NCBI GenBank assembly: GCA_016841875.1
Contig: JAENYG010000011.1
Coordinates: forward strand, 48,720-112,719
Reading direction: 5' to 3'
From: Syntrophomonas sp.
GTDB taxonomy: Bacteria > Bacillota > Syntrophomonadia > Syntrophomonadales > Syntrophomonadaceae
Length of the DNA: 64,000 nucleotides
Below, one piece after another: positions 9,096-17,565 of this stretch. The translations under genes and the position numbers were made by a program. Each line of letters opens with the position of its first letter. Position 1 is the first letter of the stretch. The notes under the pieces are model-generated. The model was not told the DNA's origin and made no database searches. It was given only the letters and a program-made list of their open reading frames with translations.

Positions 9096-10998
9096 AATTT
9101 AACAACCCCAATTCTCTGCTATAACCCAACAGTTCTGGCCATCGATTGATAATTTTCTCAACCACCGATACTGCATCCATATTTAAATAATCAAAAAGTA
9201 GTTCAACTTTTCCATGCTCAACAAATTCGTCCGGTATCCCAATACACAGGGTATCTATATTCAGAGCATTTTTCGCTAGAACTTCCAGTACCGCACTGCC
9301 GAATCCCCCATCCACACAATTATCCTCAATAGTAACCAGCCTTTGGTATTTATCACCAATGCTTCTTATCAGTGCTGTATCAAGCGGCTTAACAAACCTG
9401 GCATCTACAAGCAAAGTACCAATACCCTTTTCCTCTAGTAAAGCAGCAGCTTCACGAGCTATACTGACCCCCCGGCCTACCGCCATGATAGCAAAATCGG
9501 GGCCATTTTTCAGTACCTTTGATTCTCCCTGGTTCAGGATTTGCCGGTCTGAAAGAATTGGTACGCCTTCACCGGCTCCCCGTGGATATCTTATTGCTAC
9601 CGGTCCATCTATTGTAAAGGCCGTATGAAGCATATCCAGTAATTCGTTTTCATTTGAAGGAGCCATCATGGTCATTTCAGGAATGTTCCTTAAATAAGCC
9701 AGGTCAAATACCCCATGATGAGTAGGTCCGTCTTCACCAACCAGACCAGCTCTATCTATAGCAAAAATTACTGGTAATCTTTGTAACGCCACATCATGGA
9801 TAATCTGATCGTAAGCTCTCTGTAAGAAAGTTGAATATATCGCAACAACTGGCCTCAAGCCGGCTTTGGCCATCCCTGCTGCTAAAGTAACCGCATGCTG
9901 TTCGCAGATACCGGTATCAAAAAACCGTTCCGGGTATCGGGCGGCAAATTCACTTAATCCGGTACCATTTGCCATAGCCGCAGTTATGGCCACCACTCGA
10001 TGGTCGGTTTGGGCCCTGTCTACCATATACTCACCAAAAAGTTCGGTGTAGGTTTTGATAGGTTTTTTTATTGTTTTGCCAGTGTCGATGTCAAATGGTC
10101 CCACCCCATGAAAGGTTCCTGGATCCCGTCGGGCTGGCTCATAGCCTCGCCCCTTTTCGGTTATGGCGTGAATTAAAACTGGTCCCTTCATTTTACTGGC
10201 ATTATTGAGTACCGGCAGTATTTCTTCCAGATCATGACCATTTACAGGTCCGATATATGTAAAACCAAGTTCTTCAAATAAAATTCCCGGAACCATCAAG
10301 TATTTGACTAAATCCTTAAATCTTCCGGCTGCCCGGGCGATATTAGGACCGATACCCGGTATGCGCATAAGGTGGGTCTCAATTTCTTCCTTGGTCCGAG
10401 AATAGGATGGATCAGTACGCAGACGGTTCAAATACCCCGACATGGCTCCCACATTCCTGGATATCGACATTTCGTTATCATTCAATATTACTATTAAATC
10501 GCGGCCTTCATTGCCGGCATGGTTTAATGCTTCAAAAGCCATACCACCGGTTAAAGCCCCATCACCTATAACCGCTACTACAGAGTAACTTTGGTCCTGT
10601 ATGTCGCGTGCTGCGGCCATACCCAGTGCTGCTGAAATTGAGGTGCTGCTGTGTCCGGTATTAAATGCATCATGGATAGATTCTTCGCTTTTAGGAAACC
10701 CGCTTAATCCACCATATTGTCTGAGAGACATCATAGCTTCTTTGCGTCCGGTAAGTATTTTATGGACATAACTCTGATGTCCTACATCCCAAATAACCCG
10801 ATCAACTGAAGTATCAAAAACATACTGGAGGGCAATGCTTAGTTCTACTACTCCCAGATTCGGTGCCAGGTGTCCTCCACACTGAGATATACTGGTTATG
10901 AGTAATTCTCTTATCTCACCTGCTAAGGAATGCATTTCTTTTAAATTCATTCTTTTAATATCTTCATTAGATTTAATTTTGTCAAGCATCCCCGACAT
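9082..10998 (-). CDS. dxs: 1-deoxy-D-xylulose-5-phosphate synthase
   Basis: A 638-residue thiamine-diphosphate enzyme that condenses pyruvate and glyceraldehyde-3-phosphate, the first step of the MEP isoprenoid pathway. Visible motifs are GHQSYVHKILTGR near 73-85, the ThDP-binding GDGALTGGMAFEALN near 150, and the transketolase C-terminal region with GEDGPTHHGVFDLAYLR. Full length for the family. It lies just after the OapA-like gene and in the same operon as ispA, so two isoprenoid steps flank the OLE RNA. Confidence 0.98.
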   Translation of the reverse strand: MSGMLDKIKSNEDIKRMNLKEMHSLAGEIRELLITSISQCGGHLAPNLGVVELSIALQYVFDTSVDRVIWDVGHQSYVHKILTGRKEAMMSLRQYGGLSGFPKSEESIHDAFNTGHSSTSISAALGMAAARDIQDQSYSVVAVIGDGALTGGMAFEALNHAGNEGRDLIVILNDNEMSISRNVGAMSGYLNRLRTDPSYSRTKEEIETHLMRIPGIGPNIARAAGRFKDLVKYLMVPGILFEELGFTYIGPVNGHDLEEILPVLNNASKMKGPVLIHAITEKGRGYEPARRDPGTFHGVGPFDIDTGKTIKKPIKTYTELFGEYMVDRAQTDHRVVAITAAMANGTGLSEFAARYPERFFDTGICEQHAVTLAAGMAKAGLRPVVAIYSTFLQRAYDQIIHDVALQRLPVIFAIDRAGLVGEDGPTHHGVFDLAYLRNIPEMTMMAPSNENELLDMLHTAFTIDGPVAIRYPRGAGEGVPILSDRQILNQGESKVLKNGPDFAIMAVGRGVSIAREAAALLEEKGIGTLLVDARFVKPLDTALIRSIGDKYQRLVTIEDNCVDGGFGSAVLEVLAKNALNIDTLCIGIPDEFVEHGKVELLFDYLNMDAVSVVEKIINRWPELLGYSRELGLLNFGKN

Positions 10999-11006
10999 AA
11001 TTTATC

Positions 11007-11645
11007 TCACTTTCTGTTCTTAAATAATTCCCAACCGCTAAGCTGTTCCAACCAGGCTACCACTTTAGCGGCTTTAGAAATAATATTATCCGCATTATTA
11101 ACTGCTAATTTCTTGCCCATTGCCTTTCCTCCAACAGTTAAGGCAGCTATTAAGCTGGTCATTACTGCCCCTGCCAGAGCTAGATCAATAACAGCGAATT
11201 GCCTGACCAAACTCACCACAATCCCAGCTCCTATGGCACCACTTAAAGTTCCGGCAATGTCTCCGATCACATCATTACAAAAATTGGCCACAATATCCGC
11301 ATTATGAATGAGTTTTACTCCTTGTTTGGCTCCAAATATTTTTTTTGCCGCCCTGGCATTAAAAGGCGGCAGTTCAGCTGCGGTCACAGCAGTTCCAATT
11401 ATATCGAAAAATATCCCCAGAAAAATAATAACCAGCAGCAAAGAAAATGCCACCAGCACACTATTTACAGCTCTTACCAGAGCCTCTGACCCCAGACTGA
11501 CCAACAGAGCCATAAAAAATGTGATAAAAGCTACCAGTAATCCAGAAATAACTATATTTTTTTTTATTTGGCCACTCAACTCTATTATTTCCCCCAATAA
11601 AACGGGTCTGGCAAAAGGTTGTTTATCGAGTAAACGCTGCGACAT
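11007..11645 (-). CDS. oapA: OapA-like OLE RNA-associated membrane protein
   Basis: A 212-residue, strongly hydrophobic protein with about four membrane segments (about 33-55, 62-85, 130-150, 155-175). A charged stretch between them contains FNARAAKKIFGAKQG. Position is the strongest evidence: it follows the long non-coding gap after ispA and precedes dxs, exactly where OapA lies in Bacillus halodurans. OapA binds OLE RNA and brings it to the membrane. The family is broadly similar to DUF21-type transport proteins, but no transport role is shown. The ATG has only a weak ribosome site, which may reflect the RNA structure before it. Confidence 0.82.
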   Translation of the reverse strand: MSQRLLDKQPFARPVLLGEIIELSGQIKKNIVISGLLVAFITFFMALLVSLGSEALVRAVNSVLVAFSLLLVIIFLGIFFDIIGTAVTAAELPPFNARAAKKIFGAKQGVKLIHNADIVANFCNDVIGDIAGTLSGAIGAGIVVSLVRQFAVIDLALAGAVMTSLIAALTVGGKAMGKKLAVNNADNIISKAAKVVAWLEQLSGWELFKNRK

Positions 11646-11649
11646 AGGT

Positions 11650-12290
11650 CCAGAAGGTTTTCCCAGCAGATCTCCCTTTTGTTACCAGAAGGGCGGTTTC
11701 CCTTTATGTCTGCCCTATTTCGTCACCGATAATAGAACTGGATTACCACTAAGTACGCACTTTAATCCTCGACAAACCACGCTCAAGCTGCATTCAGTCT
11801 AGGAGTTTTCCTCAACAACCCACATTAGCTTCTAGCCTCTTTTGCAGCGACGGTTTCAAAACAGACCATAATTTCTTGGCCGAGAAATTATCGCCCACAA
11901 ATGTTCATTCGCCGCCTCCACTCAAGGCAGGCTACACTGCACCCAGCTTCTACCAGAATGCAGGTTTTCTCATTATGAATAATGAGCCTCCACGGATTTG
12001 AGGGTCGTCCCCGCATGCCGTTGCGAATAGCCCCCAGACCCTTAACTCCCAGCGATGACCCCCGACTGGGCGTCACAAGCCAACACCAGAAGCTTCATCG
12101 ATGTGCCCTTAACGGATTTTTAGCCCCGCCTTCGAAACCAATAGGGCTGACTAGAATACTGCAACCTTTTGCCAGTTTCCTATTCATCACTGATTATAAC
12201 ACAGCTAAGGGCTCCCTTACCAGTCACAGAATTGTCCATCTTGGTCTAATAAGCAGGGTACTTTCCAGCTGACCACTTGGGTCTTGCGAG
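11650..12290 (-). ncRNA. ole: OLE RNA (Ornate Large Extremophilic RNA)
   Basis: About 640 nt without a credible gene lie between ispA and the OapA-like gene in a dense operon. Location, orientation and length fit OLE RNA, a large structured RNA of anaerobic and extremophilic Firmicutes, co-transcribed with isoprenoid genes and bound by OapA. Hairpins are visible: a perfect 9-bp stem at 11868-11876 with 11883-11891, a 7-bp stem at 11969-11975 with 11980-11986, and a stem near the 5' end around 12270-12295. Open frames inside have no family likeness. Ends are approximate. I could not align it to the covariance model. Confidence 0.82.
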
Positions 12291-12309
12291 GTGATCCCAA
12301 ATATCCCCA

Positions 12310-13215
12310 CTAATATTTTCTATTTAAAGTATAAAAAGCCAGATTCCTGAGAAAATCCGCCTCTTTATCAAAATATTCCAGACTTTCCTGACACATCTTG
12401 ACCGCTTCCTGAGCCAACTGGTAAGACTTTTCTATTCCCAAAAGGCTTGGATAGGTGGTTTTGTGATTTTTTTCGTCACTGCCTACCGGTTTCCCAGTCA
12501 TATCTTCACTGCCTTCAATATCCAAAATATCGTCTGTAATTTGAAATGCTAATCCGAAATTATTGGCATAATTATCTAAAGCAGCCAGTCCTGCCTCACT
12601 CATATCGCTTAATATGGCCCCGGTCTTCAAAGCTGCTCGAAATAATTCTCCCGTCTTAAGACTATGCAGTTTTCTCAGGGTCTCATAATCTATATTCTTA
12701 CCCTCTGACTGCAGGTCTAGAACCTGCCCACCAATCATGCCCCTGCTCCCTATGGCGGCTGCTATTTCTGTTATTGCTCTAACCAGGTTTTCGGCCTTAA
12801 CCGTTGATACCTTTATATTTCCGGCCAGCAGCTCAAAAGCTGCTGTTAAAAGGGCATCTCCGGTTAGAATAGCATTAGCTTCACCATAGACAATGTGACA
12901 GGTAGGTTTCCCACGACGCAGATCATCATCATCCATAGCTGGCAGATCGTCATGAACCAAAGAATATGAGTGAATTAACTCAACTGCGCACGCAGCTGGA
13001 ATAACATCCTCTTTTCTTGTTCCTCCCAGCATCGCCCCTTCGAAAACCATGATCGGGCGCAGCCTTTTTCCTCCATTAAAAACCGCATAACGCATAGCTT
13101 CATGGATCAGGGTAGGATAAGTACTGGCCTGAAATAAGCAATTTTCAAGACAGTCATCCACATATTCTTTTCTAAGCTTAATTTCATCTACAAAACTCTT
13201 AGGATCACTTATCAT
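12310..13215 (-). CDS. ispA: Polyprenyl (farnesyl/geranylgeranyl) diphosphate synthase
   Basis: A 301-residue trans-prenyltransferase. It has the first aspartate-rich motif DDLPAMDDDDLRRGKPT near 85-101, the second motif DDILDIEG near 227, and the N-terminal GGKRLRP substrate site near 48. It makes C15 or C20 prenyl diphosphates for quinones and undecaprenol. Product length cannot be fixed from sequence alone. It sits between xseB and the OLE RNA, as in Bacillus. Confidence 0.95.
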   Translation of the reverse strand: MISDPKSFVDEIKLRKEYVDDCLENCLFQASTYPTLIHEAMRYAVFNGGKRLRPIMVFEGAMLGGTRKEDVIPAACAVELIHSYSLVHDDLPAMDDDDLRRGKPTCHIVYGEANAILTGDALLTAAFELLAGNIKVSTVKAENLVRAITEIAAAIGSRGMIGGQVLDLQSEGKNIDYETLRKLHSLKTGELFRAALKTGAILSDMSEAGLAALDNYANNFGLAFQITDDILDIEGSEDMTGKPVGSDEKNHKTTYPSLLGIEKSYQLAQEAVKMCQESLEYFDKEADFLRNLAFYTLNRKY

Positions 13216-13280
13216 AGCTGATATCCCCTTAATGTCCTGGATGCAATTTAATGAAGAACCGATATGTATTTGATTTACTA

Positions 13281-13499
13281 TTATTCCATGTCCACCACTT
13301 GAATATCTCCATCCAGTTTTTTGATCAACCGCTGTATTTTCCCTTCTGCCTGGGTAAGCTGTTTCTGGCAGTATACTGATAGATCTATGCCTTCTTCATA
13401 CAGCTTTATTGATTCCTCCAGGTCCAGTTCTCCCGTTTCCAATTTATCTACTATTGCTTCCAAGCCCTTTAATGCTTCTTCAAATTTGATTTTTTTCAT
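13281..13499 (-). CDS. xseB: Exodeoxyribonuclease VII small subunit
   Basis: A 72-residue protein with the family sequence FEEALKGLEAIVDKLETGEL followed by DLEESIKLYEEG. Two helices of this kind pack on XseA in exonuclease VII, which degrades single-stranded DNA. Normal length. It overlaps the end of xseA by 20 bp, typical of this pair. Confidence 0.95.
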   Translation of the reverse strand: MKKIKFEEALKGLEAIVDKLETGELDLEESIKLYEEGIDLSVYCQKQLTQAEGKIQRLIKKLDGDIQVVDME

Positions 13500-14703
13500 T
13501 TAAAAACATCTCCTTGTCCATTACTCGGACACCAAGGTTACCGTCATTAAATATTATCTTTAAATGTTCACCAATTTCAACTTTCTTAGTCTGACGTAAT
13601 AGTTTTCCATCTTTATAAACAACCACATAACCTCTCTGCAGCACTTTTAATGGACTTAATTGGTCTAATGCTTCAATGGCCAGAGAACATCTATGCTGGC
13701 TGCCCTGTACGAAACCCGCAATACAGCGATTCATTTTTTCCTGCTGTTCTGCGACTTTTCTTTCTTTTTCATTAATAATAATATGAGGTTCTTTCCAAAT
13801 TCTTTTTAACATGAGGCGATCCAGAGTTTCACTGTAATGACCTATCCTGCGTTCCATAACTCTGTTTATCCGGTACTGATACTTTTCTATTTCCTTTTTC
13901 AGCCGGCTTATATCTGGTACAGCCATGCTGGCAGCCTGAGTCGGAGTTGCGGCCCTCAAGTCCGCTGCCATATCAGCCAGACTAAAATCGATTTCATGGC
14001 CTACAGCTGATATAACTGGTATTCGGGATTCACAAATAGCTTTTACAAGTGTTTCTGTGTTAAAAGCCATAAGGTCCTCAAACGAACCACCGCCCCGGCC
14101 AATTATTATTACTTCTGCCTGACCATGGGCATTTATGAGCTTCAGCCCTTCGGCCAACTCAGCGGGTGCAGTATCCCCCTGTACTGAACTGTGCACCAGT
14201 ATTACCTGGCAGCTGGGGTGTCTTTGCTTGATCACTCTTAAAATATCTTTTAAAGCAGCTCCATCCTGAGATGTCACTATTCCTACATAATTAACCATCT
14301 CGGGAATCGTTTTTTTGTTTTCCGGGGCAAAGTACCCTTCGGCTTCAAGTTTACTCTTCAATTGTTCTAACTGTAAGAAAAGGCCACCTTTGCCATAGGG
14401 CTGCATTTCCTGCACATACACCTGATATTTGCCCTGTTTTGGATATACGGAAACATATACCCGGACTAATACTTCCAAACCATCCTCCGGCTCAAACTTC
14501 AGCCCTTGATTACGGCTCTTGAACATCACACAGCTTACCGCGGTTTCTTGATCCTTCAAGGTAAAATACATATGGCCGGATTGTCGGTAAAACCTGAACC
14601 CTGAAATTTCGCCCTTCATCCAGAAGTCTGAAAGAAACTCATCTGCTGCCAGCAATCCACTGATATACTCATTCAGTTCACTAACACTGATAAAGCCCTT
14701 CAT
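13480..14703 (-). CDS. xseA: Exodeoxyribonuclease VII large subunit
   Basis: A 407-residue protein. It has an N-terminal OB-fold (about 1-100, with FWMKGEISGFRFYRQSGHMY), then the catalytic core with VGIVTSQDGAALKDILRV, the conserved IIGRGGGSFEDLMAFN and VISAVGHEIDFSLADMAADL, followed by a coiled coil. Together with XseB it degrades single-stranded DNA. Length is slightly short but complete. Its start overlaps the folD-like stop by one base. Confidence 0.96.
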   Translation of the reverse strand: MKGFISVSELNEYISGLLAADEFLSDFWMKGEISGFRFYRQSGHMYFTLKDQETAVSCVMFKSRNQGLKFEPEDGLEVLVRVYVSVYPKQGKYQVYVQEMQPYGKGGLFLQLEQLKSKLEAEGYFAPENKKTIPEMVNYVGIVTSQDGAALKDILRVIKQRHPSCQVILVHSSVQGDTAPAELAEGLKLINAHGQAEVIIIGRGGGSFEDLMAFNTETLVKAICESRIPVISAVGHEIDFSLADMAADLRAATPTQAASMAVPDISRLKKEIEKYQYRINRVMERRIGHYSETLDRLMLKRIWKEPHIIINEKERKVAEQQEKMNRCIAGFVQGSQHRCSLAIEALDQLSPLKVLQRGYVVVYKDGKLLRQTKKVEIGEHLKIIFNDGNLGVRVMDKEMFLNEKNQI

Positions 14704-15542
14704 CAGATGCTCCTGTTTAATATAGATGCTCTACACAAGTTATCCATGAGTTTGGCAATCAGTAAAGGACCTGTTCCTCCCGGCACTGGCAGAAGATAGC
14801 CGCTTATTCCGCTTACTGAATCCTTATCTACATTGCCGTGGGTCTTGCCGCTTTCCCAGTAAAAACCGGCATCTATTACCAGCATTCCCTCTCGCAGGTG
14901 TTCTCCTTTAACCATTTTTGCTGATCCTTTTTCAACCACTAAAATATCCGCCTTTTGTATCCATTCGGGTTTATATTCACTTATTACCTGAACATTGAAT
15001 CCATGCCTTATCATCAAAATGGACAAAGGTAGTATTAAATCAAATGAATCTCCTACCAGGATTGCATTTTTACCATGGGGCAGTTCAGTATACCTTTCAA
15101 TTACTTCCATACAGGCTAAGGCGGCACAGCTGATATATCTCGGTTCACCGCCAACTAGTTTACCTCGATTAGAAGGGTTAAATCCATCCACATCCTTTTC
15201 TTCTTTAACCGCCTCTAGAAATTCATCCTGATATGGACCCAGGTGGTCCGGCAGGGGCAGTTGAATGATTATCCCATGAACACTATCGTCATGATTCGCT
15301 TTAGAAATTTCTGTCAGTAAATCCTCTTTAGTAATATGGGCGGGCAGTTGAATAATGCTAGTTTCCCCGGAAATGCTTCGGGCAGCATTTTCTTTCAATC
15401 CAACATAAACCATGCTTTCCCTATTGTCTCCCACCAGAATAACCGCCAGCTTAGGACGTATCCCCTGGCTAAGATTCTGTTCCCCAAGACCAGCCTTTAT
15501 CTCCTCAGCCATTTTTGTTCCACTTATTAATTCCACTATCAA
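14703..15542 (-). CDS. folD: Divergent FolD-like methylenetetrahydrofolate dehydrogenase/cyclohydrolase
   Basis: A 279-residue FolD-family protein. The catalytic set is kept: Y46 and K50 (MVYVGLK), Q94 in IIIQLPLP, and D119 in DVDGFNP. The nucleotide-binding half has changed: the usual GRSxxVGxP is ILVGDSFDLILPLS (161-174), and the usual PCTPxG is SCAALAC (138-144). The C-terminal PVPGGTGP motif remains. FolD makes methenyl- and formyl-tetrahydrofolate. Cyclohydrolase chemistry may survive while NADP-dependent dehydrogenase activity may be lost or changed. The position between nusB and xseA is the normal folD locus. Confidence 0.85.
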   Translation of the reverse strand: MIVELISGTKMAEEIKAGLGEQNLSQGIRPKLAVILVGDNRESMVYVGLKENAARSISGETSIIQLPAHITKEDLLTEISKANHDDSVHGIIIQLPLPDHLGPYQDEFLEAVKEEKDVDGFNPSNRGKLVGGEPRYISCAALACMEVIERYTELPHGKNAILVGDSFDLILPLSILMIRHGFNVQVISEYKPEWIQKADILVVEKGSAKMVKGEHLREGMLVIDAGFYWESGKTHGNVDKDSVSGISGYLLPVPGGTGPLLIAKLMDNLCRASILNRSI

Positions 15543-15589
15543 CTAGCTCCTTTATGCTTAGTATGTGAAAATACCGTCATCACCTACTG

Positions 15590-15991
15590 CTAATTCCGAT
15601 CTCCTACCAATCGGTCCAGAATAGCGTTAATGTAGGCCGGGGATGACTCACCTCCATATTTTTTAGCTATCTCAATCGCTTCGTCGATCACTATAATCGA
15701 GTCAACACTCTCTAAAAACAAAATCTCACAGGCTGCCAGGCGCATAATATTTCTATCAACCGCGGGCATTCGATCTATGGCCCAGTCACTGGCATAAGAA
15801 GCAATGATCTTATCAATTTGGTCAAAATTACGCATAGTCTCTTGGATCAATTCCTGTGAAAACTTGATATCCTTTTCAGCCAGTTCAGATTCCTGCAGCA
15901 AATAGTTAAATGCTTGATCAGGTTCAGCTGCTACCTGGTCTACTTGGAATAATACTTTAAAAGCATATTCTCGTGCTTTCCTTCTACTCAA
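15590..15991 (-). CDS. nusB: Transcription antitermination factor NusB
   Basis: A 133-residue all-helical protein. It starts SRRKAREYAFKVLFQVDQV and has the conserved C-terminal part LAACEILFLESVDSIIVIDE followed by AIEIAKKYGGESSPAYING-type residues. With NusE it binds boxA in rRNA leaders and supports antitermination. Full length for the family. It follows the DUF2273 gene and precedes folD, the common Firmicute order. Confidence 0.96.
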   Translation of the reverse strand: MSRRKAREYAFKVLFQVDQVAAEPDQAFNYLLQESELAEKDIKFSQELIQETMRNFDQIDKIIASYASDWAIDRMPAVDRNIMRLAACEILFLESVDSIIVIDEAIEIAKKYGGESSPAYINAILDRLVGDRN

Positions 15992-16013
15992 ATATATCTA
16001 CCTTCCTAAACTG

Positions 16014-16232
16014 CTACTTATCTTTGAACAATTTCTTCAGCCATAACTCGATATCTTTATCATCATCAAGACCTTTACCTATTAAGTATCCTAATCCTAT
16101 ACAAATTACAATAAACATGGTTTTCCAAAAACCAAAACTCACAAAGAGGATGCTGGCTATTAAACCCAGTGCAATACCTATGGTTTTCCCCCGGTGCTTT
16201 ATCAGCAACTCGGATAAAATATTCTCCCACAT
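16014..16232 (-). CDS. DUF2273 small membrane protein
   Basis: A 72-residue protein with two hydrophobic segments (about 15-33 and 35-50) and a charged tail ending LWLKKLFKDK. It begins MWENILSELLIKHRGK, typical of DUF2273. The start was set at the ATG preceded by AAGGGGGG; an upstream in-frame ATG would overlap the amaP gene. DUF2273 proteins sit with Asp23/AmaP genes and probably belong to the same envelope-stress module, but their function is unknown. Confidence 0.88.
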   Translation of the reverse strand: MWENILSELLIKHRGKTIGIALGLIASILFVSFGFWKTMFIVICIGLGYLIGKGLDDDKDIELWLKKLFKDK

Positions 16233-16245
16233 GAGAATGCCCCCC

Positions 16246-16785
16246 TTACTTTGCAGCCGATTTGCCGGCCGTCCCGAAGTCATCAACTAAAACCTTTACT
16301 GCATGGACTTCCAGGCCGCCAATATGCAGCATATCCTCTTTGATAATATCCTGAATCTGCTTGCTTAGCTCTGGCACACTCAGGTCGGGGTTTATCATCA
16401 TATGTATGTAAATAGTAAGCCCCTGGGCCAGATTTTTTATTGTGGTTCGGGTCTCTTTAACTCCTTCTACTTTTTGTACCGCTTTGTGAATTATCACCTT
16501 GGCGGCTGCAGCGGTCATCGAAATCTGTCCCGACAAAGCGTTTTCTATAACTATAGAATCCTCCTGGGGCGGCCGCTTGAAAAGTGGAACAAATACTACC
16601 AGAGCTAGAATTATTAATATTATTCCAGCACTTCCTAATACTATCCGGTTCTGGGTAGTTGACAATAACATCTCCAGATACTTCATTGGTTCTGGCCGGC
16701 CCATGGCAACCGCGGCAATAATACCTCCCAGAGCCAGCAAAATTATATTATATAGAAATAATATTGCTCGTAACAATCCAGACAT
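16246..16785 (-). CDS. amaP: Alkaline shock response membrane anchor protein AmaP
   Basis: A 179-residue protein with two N-terminal membrane segments (about 5-27 and 45-68), followed by a cytoplasmic Asp23-like domain with ISMTAAAAKVIIHKAVQKVE. In Staphylococcus AmaP anchors Asp23 at the membrane. It lies between the asp23 gene and the DUF2273 gene, as usual. A repeat element now sits between it and asp23. Confidence 0.88.
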   Translation of the reverse strand: MSGLLRAILFLYNIILLALGGIIAAVAMGRPEPMKYLEMLLSTTQNRIVLGSAGIILIILALVVFVPLFKRPPQEDSIVIENALSGQISMTAAAAKVIIHKAVQKVEGVKETRTTIKNLAQGLTIYIHMMINPDLSVPELSKQIQDIIKEDMLHIGGLEVHAVKVLVDDFGTAGKSAAK

Positions 16786-16854
16786 TTATGTCACTCCTTC
16801 TATATTGATTTAGGTTGTTAAGGTTACCTATAAACCCTTCAAAAGAATACAGAT

Positions 16855-17052
16855 AACCCCCTGTTTTGGCAGGGGGTTCAGACCGCTGACAAAAGTGAAT
16901 ATCTTCGTTATTTCAAAAAGCCCGCTCAATCAATGTACTCAAGTACGCCTCAATCGCGGGCTTTTCTCATGCCTTGATCTTCACTTCTATCATCGGCCTG
17001 GCATCTTGCCGACTTTGTCGACAACCTGAACCCCCTGTTTTGGCAGGGGGTT
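16855..17052. repeat. MITE-like element copy 1 between two 24-bp hairpin repeats
   Basis: Two identical 24-bp direct repeats (16855-16878 and 17029-17052), each itself a perfect hairpin with a CCCCCTG/CAGGGGG stem, flank a 150-bp insert (16879-17028). The insert begins CAGACCG and ends ACAACCTG. Its ends are weakly inverted: both read CAG then GACAAA when taken inward. The core holds a hairpin AAGCCCGC...GCGGGCTT around 16918-16964. The right flank is a natural terminator position for asp23. Related inserts lie at 35.7-36.1 and 57.8-58.0 kb. Confidence 0.85.
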
Positions 17053-17074
17053 ATAATAATAGTCCAATAAAACA

Positions 17075-17491
17075 CTATTCTAATTCGCTGTCATCATCTG
17101 CTTGATCTTCAACCGGTTCTTCTTTTTTGATATCTACTGCTATAATGTTTACATTAACCGCTTTAACAGTCAAACCAGTCATAGTTTCCACCGACTGTTT
17201 AACTTCTTGCTGCACCGTTTCGGCTACATCAGGAATCGGATATCCAAATTTAACAACTACAGCTATATCAATGCTGGTCGAACCATCAACAACTTCAACC
17301 TTAATACCTTTACCGAGGTTTTTTCTACCCAGTTTTTCTACCAGATCGGTACCCCAACCACCACTGAGAGAAGCCACACCTTCAACATCCGCAGCCGCAA
17401 GCCCTGCTACAGTTGATACAACTTCATCCGCTATTCTGATGGTACCCATTTCATTATTAATTTCTGGTTTCTGTGCATCCACTTCCAACAC
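17075..17491 (-). CDS. Asp23/Gls24-family envelope stress protein
   Basis: A 138-residue protein with the family core GTIRIADEVVSTVAGLAAAD followed by VEGVASLSGG, then IDIAVVVKFGYPIPDVAETV. The tail is acidic and of low complexity. Asp23 proteins form a membrane-associated layer through AmaP and respond to alkaline or envelope stress in Staphylococcus. Normal length. It lies between accC and amaP; the Bacillus homologue is YqhY, also next to accC. Confidence 0.94.
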   Translation of the reverse strand: MLEVDAQKPEINNEMGTIRIADEVVSTVAGLAAADVEGVASLSGGWGTDLVEKLGRKNLGKGIKVEVVDGSTSIDIAVVVKFGYPIPDVAETVQQEVKQSVETMTGLTVKAVNVNIIAVDIKKEEPVEDQADDDSELE

Positions 17492-17565
17492 CTCCTATTT
17501 ATACTTATAATAGCATTTTACCAGAAAATACTGGTAATTATCAATCAGGCTCTATATTAATATAT

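Noticed and set aside
11888..12272. Open reading frames of 62-96 codons on both strands in the ispA-oapA gap
   Set aside because: They have no family likeness and no ribosome site, and the gap fits OLE RNA.
16855..17052. Two identical repeats around a spacer, as a minimal CRISPR array
   Set aside because: Spacer of 150 bp, its sequence shared with other loci, no cas genes: it is a dispersed element.
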